Positions 27,789 to 37,600 of a DNA stretch of 64,000 nt are shown piece by piece. The stretch comes from SAR324 cluster bacterium (GTDB lineage Bacteria; SAR324; NAC60-12). Positions within the stretch are counted from its first letter, which is position 1. Every line of letters starts with the position of its first letter. The stretch covers positions 1 to 64,000 of the forward strand of contig JADGAV010000021.1 in the NCBI GenBank assembly GCA_015231825.1, written 5' to 3'. The position numbers and the translations under genes were made by a program. Under the pieces are notes generated by a model, which was not told the DNA's origin, did not search any database, and saw nothing but the letters and a program-made list of their open reading frames with translations.

Positions 27789-28181
27789 ATGGCATTAGAA
27801 CAGTATTATGGCACCGGAAGAAGAAAAAGTTCGGTTGCTCGAGTTTATTTGAGGCCAGGGGCAGGCAACATCGTCATCAACAAGAAAAGCATCGATGACT
27901 ATTTTGCAAGAGAGACACTGAAAATGATCATTCGCCAACCTTTGGATCTGACAGAATCAATTGGACAGTATGATATCTTGGTCAATGTCAAAGGCGGAGG
28001 TTTAGCAGGACAGGCTGGAGCAATTCGACACGGAATCGCGCGAGCCCTTCAGGAAGCCGATGAAGAACTGCGTCCAATGTTAAAAAAAGCAAAAATGCTC
28101 ACTCGAGATGCCAGAAGAGTAGAGCGAAAGAAATACGGACAACCCGGTGCACGTAAACAATATCAGTTTTCTAAGCGCTAA
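27789..28181 (+). CDS. rpsI: 30S ribosomal protein S9
   Basis: 130 residues, the normal length. [16 protein letters not shown] at the N-terminus, [19 protein letters not shown] in the centre and the basic tail ending KR are S9 hallmarks; the tail reaches the tRNA in the P site. It directly follows rplM and must be co-transcribed. Confidence 0.98.
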   Translation: MALEQYYGTGRRKSSVARVYLRPGAGNIVINKKSIDDYFARETLKMIIRQPLDLTESIGQYDILVNVKGGGLAGQAGAIRHGIARALQEADEELRPMLKKAKMLTRDARRVERKKYGQPGARKQYQFSKR

Positions 28182-28225
28182 GCACTGCCGCTCCCCCTCT
28201 GCTACCATCTTCCGGAGAGGACAAC

Positions 28226-29494
28226 ATGGCCATTCTGTTTTTGCTATGGAGCATGGTTTGTGCTGTTCTCACCTTCAATGTATTCCGCCCACTCCGTCTG
28301 ATTAAAGATGGAAAATTCTATTTTGCTACATTCGTATTCGGATGGTTGATTGGCGACCTGGTGTTTCACTGGATCGTCTTCAACCTCGGAATCGCCCTCC
28401 TGTTTTATTTGGCTGGAGCCCTTGAAAGTGATATCGGCCAAATTGCTTTGATGCTCTCATTTTCCAGTTGGGTAATTTTAGGTTTTCGTGCAAAAATGCA
28501 TTACCGGATGGGCCCCCTGATTCAAAATCAAATGAATGCTGCACTGGGTGCGGATTACAAAAGCAAAATCCTGCCGGAATTCCGCCAGAAATTTATCCCT
28601 TTTGCCTTTGACTGGAAAGCCTACTGGAACCCTGCAGTTTTATCTAAAAATCCGCAGATTGAAATAATTTCAGATATCGTTTTTTTTGAAGAGCGTGGTT
28701 GCCGCCTTCTGCTGGACATTTATCGCCCGCGCAATCACAGCAATGCCTGCCCGGTTTTGCTTCAGGTTCATGGAGGAGGATGGACCATCGGCACAAAAAA
28801 TCAGGGAATTCCTTTAATGACCCGCATGGCTAGTCAGGGATGGATCTGTTTCGCAATAAGTTATCGATTGAGCCCTCAGGCAATTTTTCCGGATCACGTG
28901 ATTGACTGTAAACGCGCGGTTGCGTGGATCAAAGAACACGGAATCAAATATGGAGCCGATCCCGACTTTATCATTATCACCGGAGGTTCTTCCGGTGCAC
29001 ATCTTTCCGCTTTGACAGCCCTGACTCCCAATCAGGCTGATTTACAACCCCAATTTGAAACTGTGGATACGACGATCCAGGGATGCGTTGCATTCTATGG
29101 AATTTATGATTTTGAAGCACCGTTTCAAATCCCGAGAAATAAGGAATTAGCCGGCTTGCTGAAAACGGTCATGCGGAGTACCCCTGAAACTGAACCAAAA
29201 AAATTTCGGCAGGCATCTCCAGTACGGAGAATCTCCAGGAATCCACCTCCTTTTATGATACTTCAAGGTGATTCAGACGCTTTGGTTCCAATGAGGGAAG
29301 CAAGGAACTTTTATCAGGCATTGCAAAAGGCGAACACACCACGTCTTGTTTTTCTGCATTTGCCGATGGTCAAACATTCTTTCGACACACTCCCGACAAT
29401 CCCTACTCAACAGATACTCCCCTATGTAGAACAATATCTTTCGCTCCTCCGGTCAGACTATGCACAAAAGAATTTCCCTGCAGAAAAGTCATGA
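28226..29494 (+). CDS. Membrane-anchored alpha/beta hydrolase (esterase, HSL-like)
   Basis: 422 residues. The first ~95 residues contain about three transmembrane helices. The catalytic domain has the oxyanion motif HGGGW near residue 182, the nucleophile motif GGSSGAH near 253-259, an Asp in GDSDALVP near 350 and a His in KHSFD near 383. This is the hormone-sensitive-lipase/BD-FAE-type hydrolase pattern, so an ester of unknown identity is hydrolysed. GGAGAGG precedes the ATG. It lies 44 bases after rpsI; a functional link to ribosomal genes is not implied. Confidence 0.82.
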   Translation: MAILFLLWSMVCAVLTFNVFRPLRLIKDGKFYFATFVFGWLIGDLVFHWIVFNLGIALLFYLAGALESDIGQIALMLSFSSWVILGFRAKMHYRMGPLIQNQMNAALGADYKSKILPEFRQKFIPFAFDWKAYWNPAVLSKNPQIEIISDIVFFEERGCRLLLDIYRPRNHSNACPVLLQVHGGGWTIGTKNQGIPLMTRMASQGWICFAISYRLSPQAIFPDHVIDCKRAVAWIKEHGIKYGADPDFIIITGGSSGAHLSALTALTPNQADLQPQFETVDTTIQGCVAFYGIYDFEAPFQIPRNKELAGLLKTVMRSTPETEPKKFRQASPVRRISRNPPPFMILQGDSDALVPMREARNFYQALQKANTPRLVFLHLPMVKHSFDTLPTIPTQQILPYVEQYLSLLRSDYAQKNFPAEKS

Positions 29495-29577
29495 AATAGC
29501 GAACTTCAAAATTGAACAAACCTTAGACCTCAGGGTTCTTCCGCTGTAGAATCTTTAACCCCATTGTCAAAGCAGAA

Positions 29578-30480
29578 ATGACTCAGTTGGGCGTAATTTT
29601 TATTCAATATGATCAACAACGTTATGCCGATGCATTTTCTACATTGGCCGAAGTGATCCGGAGCTTTGAATTAAGCTCTGTCTTCACCGTCATCGTAGAC
29701 AACCTGCATGAAGAGCAAAAGCTGCAGCTGCTTGAGGACTGCACTGCAAAAATTGGCGGAAACAACTCCCTCTTCGAATTCTCCGGGTGGATGAAAGGTT
29801 GGGAAACTCTGAAAGAACTTCAAGGTGATTGTGATTGCTATTTATTTGTCACCGATGCTTTTTTAGCATATGGAGATCAATATCAGAAATTGGCGGATTC
29901 AAAATTGCTGCATTTTCTTTCAAGAGAATCTGCCGTGGCGGGTCTGGTGGATCTTCCTCCTTCGAATTTTAAGAACTTGCAACTGCTGAATTGGGATATG
30001 AAGTGTTGGGTTCGCAGCAGTTTTTTTTTCGTGCCGCACTCCGTTATGACTCAGATGAAGAGTTTGATCACGATCACTGAGATTGATCCTTTTTGTGATA
30101 AAGCCTTTCAAAGTAGAGCTTTCAAACCGGAAGCCCCGCTCAGTCCAGACTATCAAAACTACCTGGAGCAATGGCTGACCCGTGACTGGCACAGTGCGCT
30201 GACACTTTCTCACAGCAAATGGGAGCATTTCCGTCACAAAATTCGATCGATTCTGAACGAACATGCCCTCACAGCTCGCTGGCAGGCGATGGGAATACCG
30301 ATATACGATCTGTACTTTTTAAAACAAATTTCTCAAGATGAGGGGAGCCCACTCCTGAATCTCTCCCCTCAAACCGCAGATCACTTTCGTTTTGATCTAA
30401 TTGACCAAAAGGACTATTGTAAACCCTCATTTCCTGAACGGATAATCCATAAATTTAAAAGATTGTTTTCCAAAACCTAG
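29578..30480 (+). CDS. Glycosyltransferase-like hypothetical protein
   Basis: 300 residues, cytoplasmic. The N-terminus alternates beta-strands and helices like a GT-A fold: VIFIQYDQQRYAD, then FTVIVDN, then GGNNSLFEFSGWMKG, then DCYLFVTDAFLAYGD with acidic residues at the place of a DxD motif. The C-terminus is basic. I infer a glycosyltransferase-like protein from this layout, without a firm family. No strong ribosome site is seen. It ends three bases from the convergent sugar-epimerase-like gene, which fits a surface-polysaccharide role. Confidence 0.55.
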   Translation: MTQLGVIFIQYDQQRYADAFSTLAEVIRSFELSSVFTVIVDNLHEEQKLQLLEDCTAKIGGNNSLFEFSGWMKGWETLKELQGDCDCYLFVTDAFLAYGDQYQKLADSKLLHFLSRESAVAGLVDLPPSNFKNLQLLNWDMKCWVRSSFFFVPHSVMTQMKSLITITEIDPFCDKAFQSRAFKPEAPLSPDYQNYLEQWLTRDWHSALTLSHSKWEHFRHKIRSILNEHALTARWQAMGIPIYDLYFLKQISQDEGSPLLNLSPQTADHFRFDLIDQKDYCKPSFPERIIHKFKRLFSKT

Positions 30481-30483
30481 ATC

Positions 30484-30966
30484 TTAAATTTTGAAAACAG
30501 AATCAGGATCAATTTCATGGCGAATTTCATCCACCGGAAATTTTTTGTTTTTTCCCATAAACAGTTGATTCGGAAAATTTAGGACTACACCTTCATAACT
30601 GCTCAGATTTTGGTAGGCGTGAACAATTCCCGGAGGAACAAGTACACTGAGCGGAGAGGATTCTCCGGCGGAAAATACCATTTTGTTCCAGTATGTGGAA
30701 GACTCTTTCCGGTTATCCCATAAGGTAATTTCAAATGTCCCCGGTCCCAAAAAGGCAAAAAGATCCGTTTGTTCAACATGTTCATGAGGACCGCGAACAA
30801 TGTTGGCTTTAGAAAGAGAAATATAGGACATTGCCGGGAAATATTTTTCATCCAATTCGTCGTGACGGAACAACTCACATAGCCATCCTCGATCGTCCTC
30901 AAACTTCTTGAGGTTTTCAATCACAACTCCTTCGATTTCACCAATTGTAAAAGCTTGATATTCCAT
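30484..30966 (-). CDS. dTDP-4-dehydrorhamnose 3,5-epimerase-like cupin
   Basis: 160 residues. It has the RmlC cupin pattern: FEDDRGWLCELFR, SKANIVRGPHEH with the active-site histidine region, an ITLWDNR strand, and VPPGIVHAYQNLS. True RmlC proteins are nearer 180-190 residues, so this is a short family member. It may act on a dTDP-sugar or be a related isomerase; the substrate is uncertain. No other rhamnose-pathway gene lies nearby. It is convergent with the glycosyltransferase-like gene at 29578. Confidence 0.78.
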   Translation of the reverse strand: MEYQAFTIGEIEGVVIENLKKFEDDRGWLCELFRHDELDEKYFPAMSYISLSKANIVRGPHEHVEQTDLFAFLGPGTFEITLWDNRKESSTYWNKMVFSAGESSPLSVLVPPGIVHAYQNLSSYEGVVLNFPNQLFMGKNKKFPVDEIRHEIDPDSVFKI

Positions 30967-31146
30967 AGACCTATAAATAAAAAATGCGGTGATTTCGGAT
31001 TCTGAAAAATAAATACGATTTCAAAATTTTTCTTGAATTACCTTATTCGAACTGAAGAATCAAATTCAGGGTTGAATCAGAAAACGCTGAAACTGAAAGC
31101 AAGCTATGCAAGATTTGACGCACTGAGAAAGAAATATAAAAAGTAA

Positions 31147-31175
31147 TTGTCCATTTCTTTATGAAACGCTATATT
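31147..31175 (+). promoter_or_regulatory. Candidate sigma-70 promoter for the gene at 31229
   Basis: TTGTCC (31147-31152), a 17-base spacer and TATATT (31170-31175). The -10 matches the consensus at five of six positions. It lies 53 bases before the ATG of the small membrane protein. Confidence 0.45.
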
Positions 31176-31228
31176 ACCTGCAAGACCACTCTTTGCTGAC
31201 AGAATAAATCATTAGAATGAAATAAAAG

Positions 31229-31630
31229 ATGTTAGAAGAATACAATTCCGGACTCCAGAAATTGAGGTTCACTTCGGCAGTGCACCTGACCTTAAACCTT
31301 GCCAGAAAATTATTCATTTTCGCCCTGCTCTGCGGAGCGATTGGAATCTCTGCATGGACTTTACAGCAAATCCTTCCACTGAGAATTTTTGAGGCCGGCT
31401 TGTTAGTGATTGGAACAGGGGTGCTTTTTTTTCTTATTTCGATTCACGAGAAAATTCGATCAATTGAACAAACTGTGGCCGAAGAAGAATGGGATGAGGA
31501 AGTAGAATTTTATTCCGAAGAAGAGCAAAGGATTTTAAATCCCGATCCGATCGATTTTCAATCCCACTTCAGGCGTGGAAATGTAATTCATTTGAAACAG
31601 AAATCCTTTTCTGAAAATCAAGAACAATAA
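31229..31630 (+). CDS. Small membrane protein, two helices
   Basis: 133 residues. Two hydrophobic segments (about 25-48 and 53-73) are separated by a short turn. A very acidic stretch near residues 82-100 (AEEEWDEEVEFYSEEE) is followed by a basic end. The protein is not recognised. Only a weak ribosome site is present, but a promoter-like sequence lies just upstream. It precedes glyQ by 87 bases on the same strand. Confidence 0.55.
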   Translation: MLEEYNSGLQKLRFTSAVHLTLNLARKLFIFALLCGAIGISAWTLQQILPLRIFEAGLLVIGTGVLFFLISIHEKIRSIEQTVAEEEWDEEVEFYSEEEQRILNPDPIDFQSHFRRGNVIHLKQKSFSENQEQ

Positions 31631-31717
31631 TTATCCGCCTGCAACTTTTCTCTTCTGTCCAGAAATTTTACCAGATTGTTTCTTACCTTCACAATTTAAT
31701 TTTGCTCCACTCTTGTT

Positions 31718-32653
31718 ATGACAAAAAGAACTGGTCCCCATAGCTTGCAGGATATAATAATAGCCCTGCATCAATTTTGGGCACGGCAAGGTTGCATCCT
31801 GATGAACCCATATGACGTAGAAAAAGGAGCAGGGACCATGAATCCTGCAACTTTTCTTCGTACAATTGGCCCGGAAGACTGGAATGTCGCTTATGTTGAA
31901 CCTTCACGCCGTCCCACTGACGGTCGGTATGGAGACAATCCCAACCGATTGTATCAGCATCATCAGTACCAGGTGATCATGAAACCGATGCCCGATGATG
32001 TTCAGGAAGTTTATTTGGAATCTCTAAAAACCCTCGGAATCAACCCTTTGGAGCATGATATTCGATTTGTAGAAGACAATTGGGAAGCTCCAACATTAGG
32101 AGCATGGGGCTTGGGATGGGAAGTTTGGCTGGATGGCATGGAAGTCACGCAATATACTTATTTCCAACAGGTGGGCGGACTGGAATGCAGTCCTATTTCA
32201 GTTGAGTTAACCTACGGCCTGGAACGGTTGGCTTCCTACATTCAGGAAAAAGAAAATGTGTTTGACCTGGAATATGTTGAAGGGGTTTCTTACGAGGCGA
32301 TTTTCAAACAACCTGAAGTGGAACACTCGAAATATACATTTGAAGTTCTTGATGCCGACCTTCTATTTGGTTTTTTTGATCAATATGAATCAGAAGCACG
32401 CAGATGCCTGGAACACGAACTGGTTTTTCCTGCTTATGACTACATTTTGAAATGCTCGCATACCTTCAATCAGCTGGATGCGGCGGGAGCGATCAGTGTT
32501 TCAGAAAGGGCTGCTTATCTTGCTCGCGTGAGAAAGCTCTCTCATCAGGTGGCTGCAATTTTTTTAGAGAAACGCCGACAACTGGGGTTTCCTCTAATGA
32601 AGGACCAGAATACAGCTAAAAGATTGGTCAAGGAGATGGAAAAACAACTATGA
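31718..32653 (+). CDS. glyQ: Glycine--tRNA ligase alpha subunit
   Basis: 311 residues, near the usual length. Motifs include [34 protein letters not shown] and [11 protein letters not shown], all typical of the alpha subunit of bacterial heterotetrameric glycyl-tRNA synthetase. The alpha subunit holds the class II catalytic core that activates glycine. Its stop overlaps the glyS start as ATGA, so the two subunits are made together. Confidence 0.97.
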   Translation: MTKRTGPHSLQDIIIALHQFWARQGCILMNPYDVEKGAGTMNPATFLRTIGPEDWNVAYVEPSRRPTDGRYGDNPNRLYQHHQYQVIMKPMPDDVQEVYLESLKTLGINPLEHDIRFVEDNWEAPTLGAWGLGWEVWLDGMEVTQYTYFQQVGGLECSPISVELTYGLERLASYIQEKENVFDLEYVEGVSYEAIFKQPEVEHSKYTFEVLDADLLFGFFDQYESEARRCLEHELVFPAYDYILKCSHTFNQLDAAGAISVSERAAYLARVRKLSHQVAAIFLEKRRQLGFPLMKDQNTAKRLVKEMEKQL

Positions 32654-34728
32654 ATACTTATTTATTGGAAATCGGTTTGGAAGAAATGCCGGCCCAGATG
32701 ATCTTACCGGCGGTTCAGCAATTGGCAGATTCGATACAATCGACATGTCAAAAAAATAAGCTCTCGCTGGAAAAACTGGAAACCTATTCGACACCAAGAC
32801 GGCTGGCCGTTCTTGTTTCCGGATTGCCCGACAAACAGGAAGATCAAAATTTGGAAATCAAAGGCCCTCCCCTGACTATTGCTAAGGAAGAGAATGGCGA
32901 TTGGAGCAAGGCTGCTCAAGGATTTGCCAAAAAAAATCAGGTTTCGGAGACAGAATTATTCGTGCAGAAATTCAAAAATCAAGACTTTGTGTTTGCTCGC
33001 AAAGAAATTCAAGGCAAAGCAACATCTCTTGTATTTAAAGAACATCTCAAAGACTGGATCATTGCTCTCTCTTTTCCACGCAATATGCGATGGGGAACAT
33101 ACAAATTGAAATATATTCGTCCGATTCGCTGGTTGCTATCTCTTTGGAATGATCAAACTTTGCCCATTTCCTTGGAAATGGTGCAGTCTGGAAATTTTTC
33201 CTATGGCCACCGTTTTTTAAATCCCGAACCGATCAATCTTCCACATGCTCAACAATATCTTACCGTTCTCGATTCTGTAAAGGTGAATCCCGATTTTGAA
33301 AACCGGAAATCTGTCATTGTTGAACAAGTCAAATCCCTGGAAAATCAGCATGGATTTCTCGTCACAATGGAAAAAGATCTTTTAAACGAAGTGAGTAATT
33401 TGGTGGAATGGCCGACGGTGTTGTTGGGCCGGTTTGATGAAGATTTTCTGGAACTTCCTTCCGAAGTGCTGGTCATGACAATGGCCAAACATCAGCGTTA
33501 TTTTCCAGTTTATGATAAAAATAATAGCCTGCTGCCTTTTTTTGTCACTGTTCGCAACGGAGATTCTCAACATGCAGATCTCGTCATCCATGGGAACGAA
33601 AAAGTGATCCGTGCTCGCCTAAACGATGCCCGGTTCTTTTTTCAGGAAGATCAAAAACACGACCTCTCCTTTTTTACCGAAAAATCGAATCAGGTCGTTT
33701 TCTTTCAAAAGCGAGGGTCTATTGCTCAAAGAATGGCACGGATTCAAAGTCTGAGTCTCGCCATTGCAAATCACCTTCGGTTGGATAAAAAGCAAATTGA
33801 CACAGTAAATCGAATCGCCGAACTGTGCAAATTTGACCTTCAATCTCAAATGGTGGCAGAATTTCCAGCACTGCAGGGCACAATGGGAGAGCATTATGCG
33901 AGGCTGAAGGGTGAAAACGAAATTGTATGCCAGGGAATACGGGAGCATTACCATCCTCGTTTTGCCCAGGACACCCTTCCCCAGCATATCGAGTGCCTGG
34001 TCGTAGCGCTGGCAGACAAATGGGATATGTTGGCAACTGCATTTTCACTCAAGATACGCCCCACTGGTACTGCCGATCCCTATGCCCTTCGTCGGACCGC
34101 TCAGGGAATTGTGCAGATACTCAACCAATCAAAATTAGAGCTGTCAATTCAAGAATGGACCCGCAGGGCCGCAGAAACTCTTAATTCTCAACAAAAATTG
34201 AATTTGGACCTCCATGAAATCACAACGGCTCTGGATCAATTTTTTGAACTGCGGCAACGCTTTTTCATGCAGGAAGCAGGGATTCGCTACGATGTTATTG
34301 AAGCGTTAATGAAAGGAAAGACACTTCTGCCTCATCAACAGAAGACGCTAGCCGGGTTTGTCAGACAGCATTTAGAATCTCCAGCCTTTAAATTAGCTGT
34401 TGAGGCCATCGTCCGGGCAGTCAATATTTCCAAGAGCCAGTCAGCAACAGATCTTGAAAAGATTGATGAAAAAGCCCTATCTCTATCCGAGGAAGAAGAA
34501 TTGTGGAAACAAGTTAAACCGCTTGTTCACTCAGATCTGGACCTCGAACAGTATCTTCCGACTTTGATCAATCTGGAACCCGCAATCACTGCCTTTTTCG
34601 ACAAGGTCATGGTGATGGATAAAAATCCCGTGAAGCGGCAAAACCGACTTTATATTTGTCAAACTCTTGCTTTGTGGTCATCACGCTACATGGATTTAAG
34701 CAGCCTGGTTTTTTCAAAGGAGACTTGA
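32650..34728 (+). CDS. glyS: Glycine--tRNA ligase beta subunit
   Basis: 692 residues, the expected size. The N-terminus [13 protein letters not shown], the region [19 protein letters not shown], the HD-like region near [13 protein letters not shown] and a C-terminal DALR-like anticodon-binding domain identify the beta subunit. It binds tRNA-Gly. The ATG overlaps the glyQ stop by four bases. A 15-base-loop hairpin lies about 180 bases downstream. Confidence 0.97.
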   Translation: MNTYLLEIGLEEMPAQMILPAVQQLADSIQSTCQKNKLSLEKLETYSTPRRLAVLVSGLPDKQEDQNLEIKGPPLTIAKEENGDWSKAAQGFAKKNQVSETELFVQKFKNQDFVFARKEIQGKATSLVFKEHLKDWIIALSFPRNMRWGTYKLKYIRPIRWLLSLWNDQTLPISLEMVQSGNFSYGHRFLNPEPINLPHAQQYLTVLDSVKVNPDFENRKSVIVEQVKSLENQHGFLVTMEKDLLNEVSNLVEWPTVLLGRFDEDFLELPSEVLVMTMAKHQRYFPVYDKNNSLLPFFVTVRNGDSQHADLVIHGNEKVIRARLNDARFFFQEDQKHDLSFFTEKSNQVVFFQKRGSIAQRMARIQSLSLAIANHLRLDKKQIDTVNRIAELCKFDLQSQMVAEFPALQGTMGEHYARLKGENEIVCQGIREHYHPRFAQDTLPQHIECLVVALADKWDMLATAFSLKIRPTGTADPYALRRTAQGIVQILNQSKLELSIQEWTRRAAETLNSQQKLNLDLHEITTALDQFFELRQRFFMQEAGIRYDVIEALMKGKTLLPHQQKTLAGFVRQHLESPAFKLAVEAIVRAVNISKSQSATDLEKIDEKALSLSEEEELWKQVKPLVHSDLDLEQYLPTLINLEPAITAFFDKVMVMDKNPVKRQNRLYICQTLALWSSRYMDLSSLVFSKET

Positions 34729-34909
34729 CTGCACATGAAACTGGTCTGCCTGCAAAGACTTATTTCTGAAAAAAATGGAATCCATTTTTCGCTTCGCAAT
34801 ATGATCAGAAAAATTCCACATTCATGGAAACATCCGGGGAGGAATCGAAATCAGTTTAGAACAGGGAGAGGTACTGGAAATGAGTTTTTGAAGAAATATT
34901 GGAAATAGA

Positions 34910-34946
34910 CTGGTTTTGAGCTGTATTGTCGGAAACTCAAAACCAG
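34910..34946. terminator. Hairpin downstream of glyS, no T-tract
   Basis: Perfect 11-base arms (34910-34920 and 34936-34946) enclose a 15-base loop. It lies between glyS (plus) and the small 59-residue gene (minus), which are convergent, so it may serve either. No T-run adjoins the stem, which makes classical intrinsic termination uncertain. Confidence 0.4.
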
Positions 34947-34999
34947 CCGGGGCAGTGGTAATCATCAAGCATTGATTTTTCTCCTATCAAATTTAAACA

Positions 35000-35179
35000 T
35001 TAGAAATTTAATTCTCCAAGCGACTCGTAGGCTCCCCATTTTTCTGCTCCAATCACGGTGATTGAAGTTGCCTTTTCTTGAGGTAAGATTTTGATTTTCC
35101 CACCTTTTTCAAAAAAAAACTTCATAGCCTGTTCAATCTCTCCATGAGTAATATATCCTTTTGGACTCGCACGTCTCAT
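35000..35179 (-). CDS. 59-residue small protein, member 1 of a paralogous pair
   Basis: A 180-base frame runs from the ATG at 35179 to TAA at 35000-35002, with a perfect AGGAGG site 5 bases before the ATG. It encodes 59 residues with a basic N-terminus. The core reads FFFEKGGKIKILP, then a short variable part, then WGAYESLGEL. It aligns without gaps over all 59 positions with the small protein at 52287-52466 (22 identities, including G26, G27, I29, K30, L32, P33, W48 and A50-L54). No known family is assigned. A small cytoplasmic binding or regulatory protein is a guess. It lies downstream of the aminopeptidase gene on the same strand. Confidence 0.75.
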   Translation of the reverse strand: MRRASPKGYITHGEIEQAMKFFFEKGGKIKILPQEKATSITVIGAEKWGAYESLGELNF

Positions 35180-35482
35180 AACTCCTCCTTTTTTTGAATT
35201 AAAAAAAGAATAAAAAATTACCGTTCTATTTTTGACTGAGGATACAACTTAGATTGAGGTTCAAAGAATTTTGCATGTCCTGCTAATATTTGCCGAAATT
35301 ATTGTTTTCAAAAGTAAATTGCAGTCATTTTCAAAGTCTTGCTCTCACCTTTTCAGAATGCAAGGAATTCTACAAAAATTTTCGAAAATCGCATGAATTG
35401 AAGAATGACAAAGCAAAAAATTATGAATTGAGGAGAGAAAACGGGAAATCTCGTATACCCGAGCAATCTACTTCTTCCGGCA
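35180..35482. other. Intergenic region upstream of the 59-residue gene
   Basis: About 300 AT-rich bases between the aminopeptidase stop and the start of the small gene on the minus strand. It contains A/T homopolymer runs near 35188-35215. No convincing promoter pair and no further open frame with a ribosome site were seen. Confidence 0.5.
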
Positions 35483-36652
35483 CTAGAGCGACTGAAGAAA
35501 AGCTTCTCGTTTTTCTTTGGGAAATGAAGCAACTTCCTCAATTTTAGAGAAAAATGCTTTCCAATCTTGATCTTGTCTGCGAAATATTTTTTGAAATGAT
35601 GACACATGATTGTTGTAACGTCGGATTCCCAGCAAATGGGCATTATTCAAATCTTGGTCAAACCAGGAATCGTATTTGATGATTTCAAACTCTCCAATTC
35701 GTTGTTGGTAAGTTTTTTTCATTTCCTCGAAAAGTCTCTTTTTTCCTGAAAGTTTTTCTGTTTCCGAAAGATCGGATTGGTAGAGCTTCTCCAGTTTTTC
35801 GTAGTAGGAAGAAACAATCTGGAGGAAACGCGTTTGATCATCGTATCTTTTGAGATAGCGTTGATAGGATTTCGCTGCACCCTTTTCTAGTGACTCGAGA
35901 TATTGCTTCAACCCTTCCTGTTCAACAAAAACCGCAAAAGATTCGTTAAAAGAAGTATCCCCGTTAACATAAACAACCTGGTGAGCCATCTCATGAATCA
36001 ATAGCCTAATGATCGAAGTATCAGAACGATCAACGAAAGTATTCAATACCGGGTCTTTAAAATAGTCGGGCATAAATTCGTTGTTCAGCCAGTTCAATGT
36101 CGAATACGCTCTTACATTGCCGACGCTCACATCCCAGGCCTTATTTTTCAATCCCTCAGCATATTCCTCTGCGTCTCCTGCGTTGAAATAACCCCGATAT
36201 GACACACAGCCGACAAACAAAAAACACCATTTGTAAGGTTCAAACTGCAATCGTTGAGAGGCCGTGACTACCGTAACAACATACGGCCTTTTGATATCAG
36301 AATAGGAGGTATATCCATGAATTTTTGGCAGATGAAGTCGGTCAACAGCAAATTGGCGAACATCCTGGATCAGCTTTAATTTCCGGACTAAATCGGAGGG
36401 AGTCCCAGGAGCTTCCAGCAGGTCTTCTATCTTCTGCTTGCGGTTTAAAATATCGAGATGTCCTTCAATTGCCTGAAGGTAATATTGGATCTCACTGCAT
36501 CCTGCAAGTGAAATTCCAGCCAGTAAAACGAGAAAATACTTCCAAAATTTTGGAAGTTCGCAGTACTGAGAAGATTGTTTTGAATTGAAATTAAGAATCG
36601 GAAGGAAAAGGAGTTGAGAAACACTTCTACTCATAGTGATGGAAGATCTCAT
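35483..36652 (-). CDS. Putative aminopeptidase lipoprotein (PF10023-like)
   Basis: 389 residues. IHEMAHQVVYVNGDTSFNES is the metallopeptidase motif of the predicted aminopeptidase family (HExxH, with a downstream NESFA). A hydrophobic segment ends SLAGC near residue 53, a lipobox, so the mature protein should be a periplasmic or outer-membrane lipoprotein. The N-terminal part before the hydrophobic segment is unusually long (about 35 residues), yet no later start codon exists in frame except residue 7. No good ribosome site is present. Substrate is unknown; the peptidase role follows from the motif. It is co-directional with the zinc-ribbon gene upstream. Confidence 0.78.
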   Translation of the reverse strand: MRSSITMSRSVSQLLFLPILNFNSKQSSQYCELPKFWKYFLVLLAGISLAGCSEIQYYLQAIEGHLDILNRKQKIEDLLEAPGTPSDLVRKLKLIQDVRQFAVDRLHLPKIHGYTSYSDIKRPYVVTVVTASQRLQFEPYKWCFLFVGCVSYRGYFNAGDAEEYAEGLKNKAWDVSVGNVRAYSTLNWLNNEFMPDYFKDPVLNTFVDRSDTSIIRLLIHEMAHQVVYVNGDTSFNESFAVFVEQEGLKQYLESLEKGAAKSYQRYLKRYDDQTRFLQIVSSYYEKLEKLYQSDLSETEKLSGKKRLFEEMKKTYQQRIGEFEIIKYDSWFDQDLNNAHLLGIRRYNNHVSSFQKIFRRQDQDWKAFFSKIEEVASFPKEKREAFLQSL

Positions 36653-36736
36653 AGGCTGAAACCCGTCTCCTGGTAAACTGCTTCAGTGCCTGTTATGGAA
36701 TTAGCATTGATCGGACGATCTCTCCATAACCAGCAA

Positions 36737-37459
36737 TTAACTTTTTTCGGGTTCTGGAATATAATACAGGATGCGAAAACAAAATGGACAGTGGCGATGC
36801 TGACTTGGATCACCGATCATTTCATTAACAAATTGAGGTTGGAGCGAAGAATTGCATCCAGTACATGCTTTATTGACAACTTGACAAATTGCCGGTGTAA
36901 TTCCTCTTTTTAGAAAATTGTTATATTGCGCTGCAATATTAGGATCCAGTTTTCCAATTAATTCCACTTTGTTCTTTTTAAGTTTCTCCAGTTTCTTCGT
37001 AGAAGATTTTTGCTCCTTGAGCAAATCAGCAATATTTTTTTGAAATCCCTCATTGGCTTCATCCATTTGTTCTTGCAATTTTTTCAGATCCGCTTCGTAC
37101 TCATCTAGATTTATTTCGCATTCCAGTAATTCGTTTTCGATTGTCCCCCGGTGTTTTCTGGCATCTTCCAGCTGCTTTTTTCCTGCAACAAATTCTTTTT
37201 GGGTCCTTATCATCGGCACTTGAGCTTCAAGTTTTGTAATAAAAATATCTGCTTCTCCAAGTTTCTGCTGACCGAGCCGGCGATTTTCGGTGACTTCATC
37301 AAATTGATGCTGCTTTTCTTTAAGCGATTTTTCAAGACGATCAACGACAAGCCGGGCTCCTGCAATTTCTTTTTCAACATCGCTCAGTTTTCTTTGCAAA
37401 ACGACGAGTTCCTGATCTGTCTGACCAAGTTTTGCCAATTGTTCTATTGAAATGGACAT
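36737..37459 (-). CDS. Coiled-coil protein with C-terminal C4 zinc ribbon
   Basis: 240 residues. Residues 5-175 are a long antiparallel coiled coil (heptads rich in Leu, Glu and Lys). The C-terminus has CTGC and CPFC pairs near residues 199-202 and 223-226, the zinc-ribbon arrangement of the PF02591 (CT398-like) family. These proteins are thought to act as nucleic-acid or sigma-factor-associated adaptors, but the role is not settled. AGGAA precedes the ATG. It lies in the minus-strand cluster between the CULT-domain gene and the aminopeptidase gene. Confidence 0.82.
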   Translation of the reverse strand: MSISIEQLAKLGQTDQELVVLQRKLSDVEKEIAGARLVVDRLEKSLKEKQHQFDEVTENRRLGQQKLGEADIFITKLEAQVPMIRTQKEFVAGKKQLEDARKHRGTIENELLECEINLDEYEADLKKLQEQMDEANEGFQKNIADLLKEQKSSTKKLEKLKKNKVELIGKLDPNIAAQYNNFLKRGITPAICQVVNKACTGCNSSLQPQFVNEMIGDPSQHRHCPFCFRILYYIPEPEKS

Positions 37460-37600
37460 AGAATGTTCCTTTTTAGAACTGAAAACACAAAAAATTCATA
37501 CTTACTAAAAAACCCTCAATATAACTGAAATTATTATAAATTTCAATCTAATATTCATTATTCCTGCGAGAGGACTGCTCGACAAAGCTAGAAAACGCCT

